64,000 nucleotides of DNA from Paenibacillus rhizovicinus (GTDB lineage Bacteria > Bacillota > Bacilli > Paenibacillales > Paenibacillaceae), in NCBI RefSeq assembly GCF_010365285.1, contig NZ_CP048286.1:5940001-6004000 (forward strand), read 5' to 3'. Position numbers and translations under genes: made by a program. The notes below the pieces were generated by a model that was given only the letters and a program-made list of their open reading frames with translations, was not told the DNA's origin and did no database searches. Position 1 is the first letter of the stretch; each line of letters opens with the position of its first letter. Positions 55,546 through 63,932 of the stretch are shown here, piece after piece.

Positions 55546-56352
55546 TTGAGAAAAGGATTTAAAAAAAGCGCAGCTTCATTATTATTGGCTGCGGCAGTCA
55601 TCGTCTCCGTACCGGCCGTCGTATCGGCTAACAGTGCGGACGTAACGGTGAAAGTGAACGGCGCGGCATTGTCCGCGACAGCCGTACATTACAACGGGGG
55701 CAAAATTTACGTCGACCTCAAGAGCTTTAGCACAGCGACGGGCATTTCCTACACCTACGATAGTAAAACACAAAAGGCGACTGTGAACGGCAAAGACATC
55801 AAAGTCGTCGTTACCGGCGGCGTTCCGGCCGCGTACATCAAGGATCTGGTTAGCGTTTCCGGCGCAAACAGCCTGACATGGGACGGCAAGACGCATACGG
55901 CCCAAGTGAATTTCGCTTCCAAGCTTCTCGTGTACGGCGATACGGTATCGTCCAACGCGGGCTGCGTACTGCAAAACCGCTTTACCGTAGGCGATGCGAT
56001 CGTATTCCGGATGAAAGCGATCAATCCGATTACGGGGCAAATTGCCGCGGACGCGAAGCTCCAATTGCATCTGTCCACGGGCGATGTGCTGGACATGACG
56101 CTTGGCACGCATCCGCCAGGCGCACCGAATGCGGAACAGTTCTGGACCGCGAAGTACACGGTTACCGACAAAACGCCTAAAGGCACGTTGAATTATTATG
56201 TCACGGCGTCGACGGCTACGATGAAAGGCCAATACCAGCCATTCAACGTTATGCCTTCGTTGGTAACGATCGTAGCGCCTGAAAGCAATGCGCCTGCTGC
56301 TACAGAACCGGCAGACAGCGCTCCGGCCTCGGAAGCAGCTCCGGCAAAATAA
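55546..56352 (+). CDS. Secreted protein with copper-amine-oxidase-N-like domain
   Basis: 268-residue exported protein starting at TTG, 7 bases after GGGAGGG. The signal peptide (SAASLLLAAAVIVSVPAVVSA) ends near residue 28. The first domain (residues about 30-115) has the repeated beta pattern of copper-amine-oxidase-N/wall modules (KIYVDLKSFSTATGISYTYD). A second domain of about 100 residues follows (FTVGDAIVFRMKAINP), and the tail is Pro/Ala/Glu-rich. A TTG start again follows 35 bp later for the next gene, also secreted; they form a pair. The function is unknown. Confidence 0.75.
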   Translation: MRKGFKKSAASLLLAAAVIVSVPAVVSANSADVTVKVNGAALSATAVHYNGGKIYVDLKSFSTATGISYTYDSKTQKATVNGKDIKVVVTGGVPAAYIKDLVSVSGANSLTWDGKTHTAQVNFASKLLVYGDTVSSNAGCVLQNRFTVGDAIVFRMKAINPITGQIAADAKLQLHLSTGDVLDMTLGTHPPGAPNAEQFWTAKYTVTDKTPKGTLNYYVTASTATMKGQYQPFNVMPSLVTIVAPESNAPAATEPADSAPASEAAPAK

Positions 56353-56386
56353 ATCCAATCCGTCATAGGGGAAAGAGGCATCCACA

Positions 56387-57850
56387 TTGAAGCCGAAACA
56401 TATTTTCTTGCGCAAACCAGCCATTTTGCTTAGCTTATGCATCCTGTTTATATCTTCCTTCATGCTGACGGCTGCCTCCGCCGAAGAGAAGGTTTCGGCT
56501 CCAAAGCCGCCATCCATCAACTTCGTGGAGAGTCAGGGCACCATAGGCGCGACCATTCATTTTACGGTCGAAGGTTTGAAACCCGGCGCTCCCGCGAAGC
56601 TGCTCTGGGAAACGTATAAAGGCAGTTACAAGATCGAAGGCGTCTACACGTTCATCGGTCCTGAGTATAAACGCGAGATTCCTGTACTGGCGACCGGCAC
56701 GGCCGATCAATCCGGGAACTGGATCGGAAGCTTCGCGGTTCCGAAAGGCTTCGGCGGCGACCACACCGTGTACGTGAGGCAGAATAACCAAGTCGTCGCG
56801 CAGAACAGCTTGTTCATTGCGCCAACGTTCCATCTCTCTCCCGAATCCGGCCCGGTCGGAACGGAAATTACCGTTCAAGCCGAAGGCATCAGCTATGCGA
56901 CGATGGAGAGCAACTGGCAGTTGACGTATGACAACAAGATGACCGGGCTGCTATCGGCCGTGTCGACGAACGGCACAGCAACAGCCAAGCTTCGCGCCGC
57001 AGGCCCGGCCGGAACGCATACCATTACGATCTTCCATGGCTACCTGGGCATGCCGTATATGAACTACACGGAAGCGCCGACGGCGTATCTGCCCGTTCCG
57101 AGCTTTACGTTTAAAGTTACGGACGAAGCGCCGTTGAAGCAGAACGAAGTGGAGGCACAGCCGAAAGCGGCGGGAGGCGGCGTGGTTTTGCCGGCCCTTA
57201 AGCATAAGACTGGTGTAACTGCATCGCTCAGCCGTACATCGGGCCAAGTCGGGGAACTCGTTACGCTGAAGGCGAGCGGCATGCCTGCAAGCAAGAAGGT
57301 CGATCTGGTCTGGCATACGATGGAAGGAAGCCGCGTATCCGGCAACGGCTTCGCCGAGAAGATCAAACCGCTCGGAACGGCTCAAACGGACAAGAACGGC
57401 AGCTTGAGCTACGACTTCCCGGTTCCCGATGACCTCGGCGGCGTACCGCATCTGATCGAGATCAAAGTCGGCGGCGAAACCTACGCGGAAGCGCAATTGG
57501 CAATCACGCCTTCGATTGTCAAGATGACGCCGTCTTCGGGTCCTGCGGGCACGGAAATCACGATTCAGATCAAAGGCGTCGGCTGGACGGAATATGACAA
57601 TGCGTACTATCTGGACTACGATAACGCCTATATGGGTTATATGTGCGGCTTCAATAGCCAAGGAACAGTCACGTTTACCGTCATCGCTTCCGGGCAGCCA
57701 GGCTACCATATCATCGATTTGTATCCAGGTCTCTATCGGGGCAAGCAAGCGAATCCGGACGTATACGTAGCCCCTCAGCTTACGTACGGAGCAGACCATC
57801 CGGGCTCGGCGATTCCGGCGATCCGCATGGGTTTCGAGATTACGGAGTAA
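56387..57850 (+). CDS. Secreted protein with two related Ig-like repeats
   Basis: 487-residue exported protein starting at TTG, 8 bases after AAGAGG. The signal peptide (AILLSLCILFISSFMLTAASA) ends near residue 33. Two halves look duplicated: FHLSPESGPVGTEITVQAEG in the first and VKMTPSSGPAGTEITIQIKG in the second, each with a following TYDN/LDYDN stretch, as in IPT/TIG-type beta-sandwich domains. A second shared block is GGDHTVYVRQNNQVVAQ versus GGVPHLIEIKVGGETYAEAQ. No enzymatic motif was seen. Likely a surface-binding protein with the previous gene as partner. The only terminator is downstream. Confidence 0.7.
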   Translation: MKPKHIFLRKPAILLSLCILFISSFMLTAASAEEKVSAPKPPSINFVESQGTIGATIHFTVEGLKPGAPAKLLWETYKGSYKIEGVYTFIGPEYKREIPVLATGTADQSGNWIGSFAVPKGFGGDHTVYVRQNNQVVAQNSLFIAPTFHLSPESGPVGTEITVQAEGISYATMESNWQLTYDNKMTGLLSAVSTNGTATAKLRAAGPAGTHTITIFHGYLGMPYMNYTEAPTAYLPVPSFTFKVTDEAPLKQNEVEAQPKAAGGGVVLPALKHKTGVTASLSRTSGQVGELVTLKASGMPASKKVDLVWHTMEGSRVSGNGFAEKIKPLGTAQTDKNGSLSYDFPVPDDLGGVPHLIEIKVGGETYAEAQLAITPSIVKMTPSSGPAGTEITIQIKGVGWTEYDNAYYLDYDNAYMGYMCGFNSQGTVTFTVIASGQPGYHIIDLYPGLYRGKQANPDVYVAPQLTYGADHPGSAIPAIRMGFEITE

Positions 57851-57898
57851 TGGAGCAGCAAGCTGCCTTGCAGGCTTGTTGAAGGGTTGAACAACAGA

Positions 57899-57940
57899 GA
57901 GCGTGTATAGCTGAAATAGGCATACGCGCTCTTTTTTTTG
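57899..57940 (+). terminator. Terminator of the secreted-protein pair
   Basis: GAGCGTGTAT pairs with ATACGCGCTC (one G-U) around 13 bases, followed by TTTTTTTT. Confidence 0.92.
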
Positions 57941-58053
57941 TATTTAGAAACGTGCGGGAGAGAGGTTCAGGGCCTGGAACGAACCTTTTGATGAAATGAG
58001 GCCTGGATAACTTTGGTTTCGGTGTTATTGTATGGATAAGGGGGGATGGAACA

Positions 58054-58656
58054 GTGAAAATAGGTAACCAAGTTCAAGAAGATGAAGTCATTGCAGAGTT
58101 CTTATTCGCAGAATGCGATTCGCAAAGATATAAGGCTGGCATATTGCATGCGCTTGGCGACCACGATATCACTTTGCTGCATAAACCTAATTTAAATGAT
58201 CAGGCCGAGAACCGTAAGAGACGAAATCTGCTGGGCCAGACAAGAGGGTTCGGTCGCAATACAGATTTGTTCGAGAATTTTCCTGCAGAAGTTAAGTGGT
58301 ACAAAGCGGTCTTCGAGAAGCAGGATCTAGACGAGGTCATGTACATCGATTATAGCTATTGGAACGAACTTTCAGGCGGTACTAGACTTCCTCTGGCGGC
58401 GGCGGAGAATATCATGAACGGCATGGAAGTCTTCGGGGTGAGCAATCAGGGATTTATAGATATCAACTTTGCGCACAAGAATGGTAAAATATTTCCAAGA
58501 CTCATACTTGTATCGATGAACGAGAATTCGCGAGTTGTCGTATTGGAAGGTCATGCGAGGTTGACGGCTTATTATTTAGATCGCGAATATATACCCGATG
58601 AACTAGAAGTTATTATCGGGTTCTCTGAAGAATTTAGCGGGTGGGGCTTATATTAA
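58054..58656 (+). CDS. Hypothetical protein, weak ParB-like signature
   Basis: 200-residue cytoplasmic protein with a GTG start 8 bases after GGGGGG. Residues about 170-185 read VVVLEGHARLTAYYLD, resembling the EGHTRLTAY block of ParB/Srx-like domains; a charged N-terminal half has no recognised motif. First gene of the AT-richer forward array, so it may be newly acquired. It could be a DNA-associated or nucleotide-binding protein; I would not go further. Confidence 0.55.
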   Translation: MKIGNQVQEDEVIAEFLFAECDSQRYKAGILHALGDHDITLLHKPNLNDQAENRKRRNLLGQTRGFGRNTDLFENFPAEVKWYKAVFEKQDLDEVMYIDYSYWNELSGGTRLPLAAAENIMNGMEVFGVSNQGFIDINFAHKNGKIFPRLILVSMNENSRVVVLEGHARLTAYYLDREYIPDELEVIIGFSEEFSGWGLY

Positions 58657-58686
58657 GAGCAAGATGACTTTAAGGAAGTGAAAAAT

Positions 58687-59172
58687 TTGGCTGTAGCATT
58701 AGAGAAAGTTACTGAAGGCGGATTGAATACGTTGAAGAATCTCTTCGAGCTTGCTGCGTATGATCTATCTGAATGGAGCGGAGCGAACATCGGCGAGGGA
58801 GGACAATATCTACAAGATCTAGATTGTAAAAGCTGGTATGAAAACCCGGATTATAGATTGTTTTTCATTAGGGTTGAAGGGCTATTGGCAGGGTGTATTG
58901 TAATTAGATATTTAAATGACGAGAACATGTATTATTTAAATCATTTTTTTGTTTTACGGAAATTCAGAGGGAAGCGTATTGGCAAGGAAGCAGCGACGAT
59001 GGCGTTCAACCTGTATGAAGGAAAATGGAGAGTCAGTGAATTCGATTGGAATGTACCTGCACAGCTCTTCTGGAGAAAAGTTATCCAAGGCTACACGAAT
59101 GATAGCTTCATAGAATCAAGAAGAAAAGATAATAAGGGACCTGCACAAGAATTTACAAATCAAAAGCTATAA
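58687..59172 (+). CDS. GNAT-family N-acetyltransferase
   Basis: About 161 residues. The acetyl-CoA loop is FRGKRIGKEAATMAFN near residue 100, preceded by the conserved FFVLRKF strand. The start is ambiguous: GTG at 58678 sits directly after AAGGAA, while the TTG at 58687 has normal spacing and was chosen. 30 bp follow the previous gene's stop. Substrate unknown. Confidence 0.78.
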   Translation: MAVALEKVTEGGLNTLKNLFELAAYDLSEWSGANIGEGGQYLQDLDCKSWYENPDYRLFFIRVEGLLAGCIVIRYLNDENMYYLNHFFVLRKFRGKRIGKEAATMAFNLYEGKWRVSEFDWNVPAQLFWRKVIQGYTNDSFIESRRKDNKGPAQEFTNQKL

Positions 59173-59212
59173 GCAAGAGCGGAGCGCAATTATAAACGAA
59201 GGAGTGTTTGCA

Positions 59213-59665
59213 ATGAGTCCGGATTTTGCATTTACACGCATTGGCTATGTGTATGTTCCTACAACGCAGCTGGGTGCATCAATAGCTTGGTATACAGATA
59301 ACCTGGCGTTCAAATTAATCAATAAGTTCCAAGACCGCGGTTCTTACATTGCTGTATTGCAACATCCGCACCTGAACGCGATCTCATTACTGCTCATTGA
59401 AACAAGTGATAATCATCCTTTAGAAATCACAAGAAACGGTAAGCCTTTTCCTATCATGGCTATGAATTGTCCCGATATTGAGGGCACGCACCGATCACTG
59501 AAAGATAAAGGCCTTGAGGTAGAAGATATTCAAACGCTTGGTGCAGGAGAAGCGAAGTATTTCTACTTCCGAGATAATGAGGGGAATTTATTAGAAGCAG
59601 CGTGGTCCATTTGGGATCCGAAGGATGGTTTCAAAGAAGAGTTTGAGCAGTCCGTTAAGATATGA
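59213..59665 (+). CDS. VOC-family (glyoxalase/bleomycin resistance-like) protein
   Basis: 150-residue metalloprotein fold with two beta-alpha-beta-beta-beta modules (GYVYVPTTQLGASIAWYTDNL; KYFYFRDNEGNLLEAAW). AAGGAG is 8 bases before the ATG. Acts alone as a detoxification or dioxygenase-like protein; substrate unknown. Confidence 0.85.
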   Translation: MSPDFAFTRIGYVYVPTTQLGASIAWYTDNLAFKLINKFQDRGSYIAVLQHPHLNAISLLLIETSDNHPLEITRNGKPFPIMAMNCPDIEGTHRSLKDKGLEVEDIQTLGAGEAKYFYFRDNEGNLLEAAWSIWDPKDGFKEEFEQSVKI

Positions 59666-59672
59666 GAACAAC

Positions 59673-60302
59673 ATGAATCCTTTATCCAAGATCATCTGTA
59701 TTTGCGGGCCTTCCGGGGCGGGGAAAAGTTCATTAATGGAACGCACGGTTGAAGTGCTCGACGATTCCGTTAGTTTTTATTTCGATGCCTATCAATCCAC
59801 GTTAATTTCTCCCGATCCTGCAGACGTGTACCAAAGGATTGTTACCGGAGAAATCGCTGATCCGATGGATGTAGTCAGGAAAGAGATTAAGAATGATAAA
59901 TTCGTTGCCGACCTTAAGGCTCTGCGGCAAGGTCATGAAATAATCGATCCTTGGAACCGTAAATTGCAACCGGCCAAATATATTCTTGTTGAAGAGCCTT
60001 TCGGCCGATTGAGGGAGGGCATGGATGAACTAATCCATACTGTTGTTTGCATTGATCTTCCGCTTGAAATCGCTCTCTGTCGAAGAGTGATTCGTAATCT
60101 TACCTACGATTATAGGATTGAACCCGCCGAATCAAGGCTGGATTATGTATTGAACTATGTAAAAGGCTTTCACGACGGAGAAGGAATGGCCATTAAATGG
60201 CTGCAAGAGAAGCTCAAGGAAACATCGGAGTTAATCCTTGACGGACTTCATCCTAAGGAACGGCTGGTCGAGGAGCTGGTGACTTCAATAACGAACCTAT
60301 AA
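59673..60302 (+). CDS. P-loop kinase-like protein
   Basis: 209-residue NTPase with Walker A GPSGAGKSS near residue 13 and a uridine-kinase/shikimate-kinase-like layout (YFDAYQST; EEPFGRLREGMD; CIDLPLEIALCRRVIRNL, the LID-type Arg stretch). It starts 7 bp after the VOC stop, so it is coupled to it; no clear ribosome binding site is visible before the ATG. Small-molecule phosphorylation is likely; the substrate is unknown. Confidence 0.75.
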   Translation: MNPLSKIICICGPSGAGKSSLMERTVEVLDDSVSFYFDAYQSTLISPDPADVYQRIVTGEIADPMDVVRKEIKNDKFVADLKALRQGHEIIDPWNRKLQPAKYILVEEPFGRLREGMDELIHTVVCIDLPLEIALCRRVIRNLTYDYRIEPAESRLDYVLNYVKGFHDGEGMAIKWLQEKLKETSELILDGLHPKERLVEELVTSITNL

Positions 60303-60317
60303 GGGAGTTGAGTTCAG

Positions 60318-60761
60318 ATGGACTATGCCATTATCGACTACGACCCATCTTATGCGTTGCAAACGGTTACGATGTGGAGAGCGAGCAAGGAACAAGCGAT
60401 TGGGCAGCCAGCGATCCATTCTGTTGAAGACCATGTTTATTTTCTGAATCACATTTTGACCAACAGCAATAAGGTGTATCTCGCTATTGAACGTTCAGGG
60501 AAGCAAGTCGCGGGCATACTCGCTTGCAACGAGAATTGGGTGAATCAGCTATACATTCATACGCAGCATCAAGGGAAGGGAATAGGAAAGAAGCTGCTGG
60601 ACCTCGCGAAACAGCAATCGGACGGCAAACTGTTTTTGTACACGTTTGAGGTGAACAAGAAAGCGCAGCGATTCTATGAGCGAAACGGATTCCGGATCGT
60701 GGCCAGAGGCAATGAGAACGAAGAGCAGCTGGATGATATTAAGTATGCGTGGACCCGATGA
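60318..60761 (+). CDS. GNAT-family N-acetyltransferase
   Basis: 147-residue acetyltransferase with the acetyl-CoA loop HQGKGIGKKLLDLAKQ near residue 88, after the core strand NQLYIHTQ, and the C-terminal RFYERNGFRIV motif. AAGGGAG is 10 bases before the ATG. It follows the kinase gene by 15 bp. Confidence 0.88.
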   Translation: MDYAIIDYDPSYALQTVTMWRASKEQAIGQPAIHSVEDHVYFLNHILTNSNKVYLAIERSGKQVAGILACNENWVNQLYIHTQHQGKGIGKKLLDLAKQQSDGKLFLYTFEVNKKAQRFYERNGFRIVARGNENEEQLDDIKYAWTR

Positions 60762-60777
60762 GCGAGGGATGCCGATC

Positions 60778-61314
60778 ATGGTAAAAGAAATCGTCATCCA
60801 TCCCGTATACGATCATGCGTATTATTGCTTCGAACATCCTGAAGGACAATTAACTTCCTTAGGCGATGCTGTTGGGGTTGATTGCGTGATCCATAAATTC
60901 GTTGATGGCTGGATGAGAGCCTATAAGGGAGATGGCACCCAGAATGAAGATTGGTACGGATGGGGGGCAGACGTACTAGCTCCTTTTGACGGCATTGTAG
61001 CGGACATTTACGTCAATCCAACCACCAATAAGCCTGGCCATTTCGAACAAAGTAGAGCAAGCGCTATTCATTTTACCCATAATTGCGATGAAACGCATGT
61101 GCTATATGCTCATATTATGGATGTATGCGTTGAAAAGGGCGAACAAGTGAAAGCCGGACAAGTTGTCGCGAAAGTAGGCAATAACGGGTTTTCTAGGCAT
61201 CCGCATTTGCATATCGGAGCATGGAGAAACAATGTTCCTTTACAGGTCAGATTTGATTTATCTCTGATGGGGAAACAATTCAGCGCGTATGGGGAAGGAC
61301 GATATTATAAGTAG
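60778..61314 (+). CDS. M23/LytM-like peptidase fold, incomplete zinc site
   Basis: 178-residue protein with the LytM-like core: ADVLAPFDGIVADIY, AIHFTHNCDETHVLYAHI, GEQVKAGQVVAKVGNNG and the HxH motif HPHLHIGAW. The usual first zinc ligand HxxxD is not present: the position before GADVLAP reads DWYGW rather than HxG. So it may be a degenerate, non-catalytic domain or use a different ligand. No signal peptide is seen. I chose the ATG with GAGGG 9 bases upstream. Confidence 0.7.
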   Translation: MVKEIVIHPVYDHAYYCFEHPEGQLTSLGDAVGVDCVIHKFVDGWMRAYKGDGTQNEDWYGWGADVLAPFDGIVADIYVNPTTNKPGHFEQSRASAIHFTHNCDETHVLYAHIMDVCVEKGEQVKAGQVVAKVGNNGFSRHPHLHIGAWRNNVPLQVRFDLSLMGKQFSAYGEGRYYK

Positions 61315-61423
61315 CACCCATAAGGTGGGCAGCCAAGTCCTGGCAAAGATCCAAGCGATATGGTGACTAGGTTCAAAAGCTAATAATAGTATCAAACCTA
61401 CTGAAGAAGAAGGTTGATCCGAT

Positions 61424-62371
61424 ATGGATGATGAACTGAAGAAGGCTTACGAGGTACTCGGCCTGGCGGAAGGCGCATCGAGGAAAGAAGTCGAGAATCG
61501 GTATTACATATTAACCCGGCGGGAGCGCGCCAGTCGGCAGCGCAAGGAATCGGGGCACACAGACGAGGAGCCCTTTAGTTTGGAAGAGATTACTCCGGCG
61601 TACAACACGCTTTTGGAGTATTACGGGCAGCATTGGTTGAAGAGGTTTAGCTCCGCCGTTTACCGCAAATTGAACCGGAATAATAAACTTCCTGTTATCA
61701 GCGCAATCTTTTCCGTCATCGTCATTATTTGCATCCTTATTTTCGGAACTAAAAACTACTTTGACCGCCGTCACGACATGGCCGAGCTCGCGAAGCTGCC
61801 GCCTGTCGATTTAAGCGTGGCCATCTTCGGCGAGTATACGAGCAGAGAAGGTACTTATACGAACATCGAATTCAAAGTTCAAGCGATCGAGAACAATATC
61901 CTCACATTAAAGGTGCCCAGTGTCAGCGACATGAAGCCGCTGGAAGCCGATATCAGGTCAAGTTTCCCGCAATGGACGAACGTGAAGGCTAACTTCTTAT
62001 ACATGCCTGCGAAAATAAAGACTGGCTTGGAAGAACTATATCTTGAGAATACCTTGGGGGTTATGCTAAAGAGCAAGTCTGACGTTTATATCATGGATAA
62101 AGCGAGCTTCATCAGGATGGCGGGGTACTATGCCTTGATTCCGCTCGAAGGCGCAGATGCCGCTAAACTAGGTCCGGGTCTCAAACCGGAGCTGAAGCTG
62201 AAGGCGAAGACGGAAGACGGGCTCGAGGAGCATGTCTACGGGGTCGACATCTCTGGAAGTCCGCTGCTTAAGCAGCTTCCCGTCGTCGGCAACGAATTTA
62301 TTGCGGGGATTGGCAGCACCTCCGAACAGCCGGATCATGCGTTTGAATTTATTGAGAACTATTTGAAGTAA
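61424..62371 (+). CDS. Membrane-anchored J-domain-like protein
   Basis: 315-residue protein. The first 60 residues look like a DnaJ-type helical hairpin (LKKAYEVLGLAEGASRKEVENRYYILTR; PAYNTLLEYYG), but the HPD triplet is absent. One helix lies near residues 90-110 (LPVISAIFSVIVIICILIFG). The outer or inner C-terminal 200 residues have no recognised motif. GAAGAAGG lies 10 bases before the ATG. A scaffold or stress protein is possible, but no function is claimed. Confidence 0.6.
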   Translation: MDDELKKAYEVLGLAEGASRKEVENRYYILTRRERASRQRKESGHTDEEPFSLEEITPAYNTLLEYYGQHWLKRFSSAVYRKLNRNNKLPVISAIFSVIVIICILIFGTKNYFDRRHDMAELAKLPPVDLSVAIFGEYTSREGTYTNIEFKVQAIENNILTLKVPSVSDMKPLEADIRSSFPQWTNVKANFLYMPAKIKTGLEELYLENTLGVMLKSKSDVYIMDKASFIRMAGYYALIPLEGADAAKLGPGLKPELKLKAKTEDGLEEHVYGVDISGSPLLKQLPVVGNEFIAGIGSTSEQPDHAFEFIENYLK

Positions 62372-62415
62372 ACCGTTCGCGGCGGGAAATCTGGTTTTCG
62401 CAATAGGGGGATGAG

Positions 62416-62838
62416 ATGAAGCGACCTAAAGCATACGTAATCGGTATTGGAATTATTGTCGTGTTCATCTTGATCTATGGAATGACATATGTACCCCGTA
62501 AAATCGTCACGATCAAGCCGGGGCAAGTCTCCCGAATTACTGTTTTTGACGGCAACACGGGTTATCAGACTGAAATTGCAGATAAAGAAGCGATCCAACA
62601 TATCGTTCATAATCTGAACGAGATTACTTTCCAGAAAGGGAAATGGGCGTTTACCTATACGGGCTATAGCTACAAAACGACGATCTATAACAACAAAGGG
62701 AAGGCCATTAAAAAGTTAATCATTAACGCTGCGAACACGGTTCGATATAAAGGCTTTTTCTATCGCGCGAAAGGACAGCAAATCGATTATGCGTATATCA
62801 AAAAGCTAATAGAAACGCTGCCTAAGCAAGGACCCTAA
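62416..62838 (+). CDS. Small membrane-anchored protein of unknown function
   Basis: 140 residues: one N-terminal helix (AYVIGIGIIVVFILIYGMTYV) and a basic, beta-rich soluble part (YTGYSYKTTIYNNKGKAIKK). GGGGG is 5 bases before the ATG. It follows the J-domain-like gene by 44 bp on the same strand. No family recognised. Confidence 0.65.
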   Translation: MKRPKAYVIGIGIIVVFILIYGMTYVPRKIVTIKPGQVSRITVFDGNTGYQTEIADKEAIQHIVHNLNEITFQKGKWAFTYTGYSYKTTIYNNKGKAIKKLIINAANTVRYKGFFYRAKGQQIDYAYIKKLIETLPKQGP

Positions 62839-62861
62839 AAACAAAGAGGCAGGTGACCGTC

Positions 62862-63335
62862 ATGCCAGTTGTCCGCGTAATTGTAATGGATAAACAGGAT
62901 CGTGTATTGCTCATTCAGACCCGACATACGAAATCCGATGGATTCTACTGGATCGTCCCTGGCGGCAGGATCGAAGAAGGTGAATTTAGCCGAGATGCCG
63001 CCATTCGGGAAGTGAAAGAAGAAACCGGGCTGGACATTACGATAAAGAAATTAGTTTGGGTGGAAGAAAGCAAAAACGAACGGGGTCAAATCGGATATAT
63101 CCATTACTTCCTGGCAGAACGTACGGACGAAGAACCGATAATCGGCCATGATCCGGAATTGCAAGCGAGCGAACAAAAGATCATGGATGTGGCTTTTAAA
63201 GACCGAGAAGAAATCATGACGATGGAGAAAGTCTATCCAGAAGTCATCAAACATTCCGATTTCTGGGACGTTGTAACGGAAGAATCGCATAATCCCTATG
63301 TAAACAGGCCCAGTGAAGGATTTGGTCTGGAATAA
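62862..63335 (+). CDS. Nudix hydrolase
   Basis: 157-residue pyrophosphohydrolase-type protein. The Nudix box is intact: GGRIEEGEFSRDAAIREVKE, then ETGLDI (GX5EX7REUXEEXGU form). Hydrolyses a nucleoside diphosphate linked to another moiety; substrate unknown. The start may be the GTG three codons earlier; the ATG is chosen because the spacing from AGAGG is closer to usual. Confidence 0.88.
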   Translation: MPVVRVIVMDKQDRVLLIQTRHTKSDGFYWIVPGGRIEEGEFSRDAAIREVKEETGLDITIKKLVWVEESKNERGQIGYIHYFLAERTDEEPIIGHDPELQASEQKIMDVAFKDREEIMTMEKVYPEVIKHSDFWDVVTEESHNPYVNRPSEGFGLE

Positions 63336-63428
63336 GGACTTCGTAGATAAATAATACTAGTCTTTTTAAACAAGCCCGGGTACCCTAAGGATTAGGAAGT
63401 AAATTCCATTAGATGGGGAGTGTTGGCA

Positions 63429-63791
63429 GTGTCTGAACAACAATCCGTAACCAAAAGTCCTGTAGTCGGCGGCGTTCCGGCCGTATTCGTTCATGTGAAG
63501 GACTTAAGTCGTTCGATTGCATGGTATAGTAAGTTGCTCGGCATACCTGCACCGCAAACCGAGAGATCTGATATTCATATTTTCCAACTTGAAAATGGCG
63601 CGAATATCTTCCTTGTTCGAAGCGATGAAGTAACTCCTTCGCGTCATGTATTATGCAGCCTGCCGACACCTGATCTTAACCAGGCTGAGCGGTTTTTTGC
63701 AGAGAACGCCATTGAAATCGTGGACAAAGATGATGAAACGATAAACTTTCAAGATCCTGATGGGAATATACTGATGGCTTGTAGTATATAG
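63429..63791 (+). CDS. VOC-family (glyoxalase-like) protein
   Basis: 120-residue protein with the VOC fold blocks (AVFVHVKDLSRSIAWYSKLLG; INFQDPDGNILMACS). GTG at 63429 follows GGGGAG by 8 bases and is favoured over an ATG-less frame start. A second VOC gene lies 4 kb upstream; the pair is not closely similar by eye. Confidence 0.82.
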   Translation: MSEQQSVTKSPVVGGVPAVFVHVKDLSRSIAWYSKLLGIPAPQTERSDIHIFQLENGANIFLVRSDEVTPSRHVLCSLPTPDLNQAERFFAENAIEIVDKDDETINFQDPDGNILMACSI

Positions 63792-63845
63792 GCTAGTCTA
63801 TCGTCAGTCGTCATTATAAAAATGCGGTTATCGGAGGTGAGACTC

Positions 63846-63932
63846 GTGAAAACAATCGGAGTAGGATTCTTACATGCTCAGCTCTATGCAAAGCCAGTGG
63901 AAGAAATGGCAGATGCTTTGCATAGAGGCTAG
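63846..63932 (+). CDS. Possible short or truncated reading frame
   Basis: 28 codons with a GTG start 5 bases after GGAGGTGAG, an excellent ribosome binding site. The peptide starts VKTIGVGFLHAQLY and ends MADALHRG. It is too short for any family I know. It may be the first codons of a longer gene cut by a stop, or a leader peptide for a gene beyond the window. Confidence 0.35.
   Translation: MKTIGVGFLHAQLYAKPVEEMADALHRG
63882..63927. repeat. 13-bp inverted repeat inside the short frame
   Basis: CTCTATGCAAAGC (63882-63894) and GCTTTGCATAGAG (63915-63927) are exact inverted repeats around 20 bases. A third related TGGCTTTGCA lies at 63979. It could be an operator, a hairpin or an element end. 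Confidence 0.6.
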
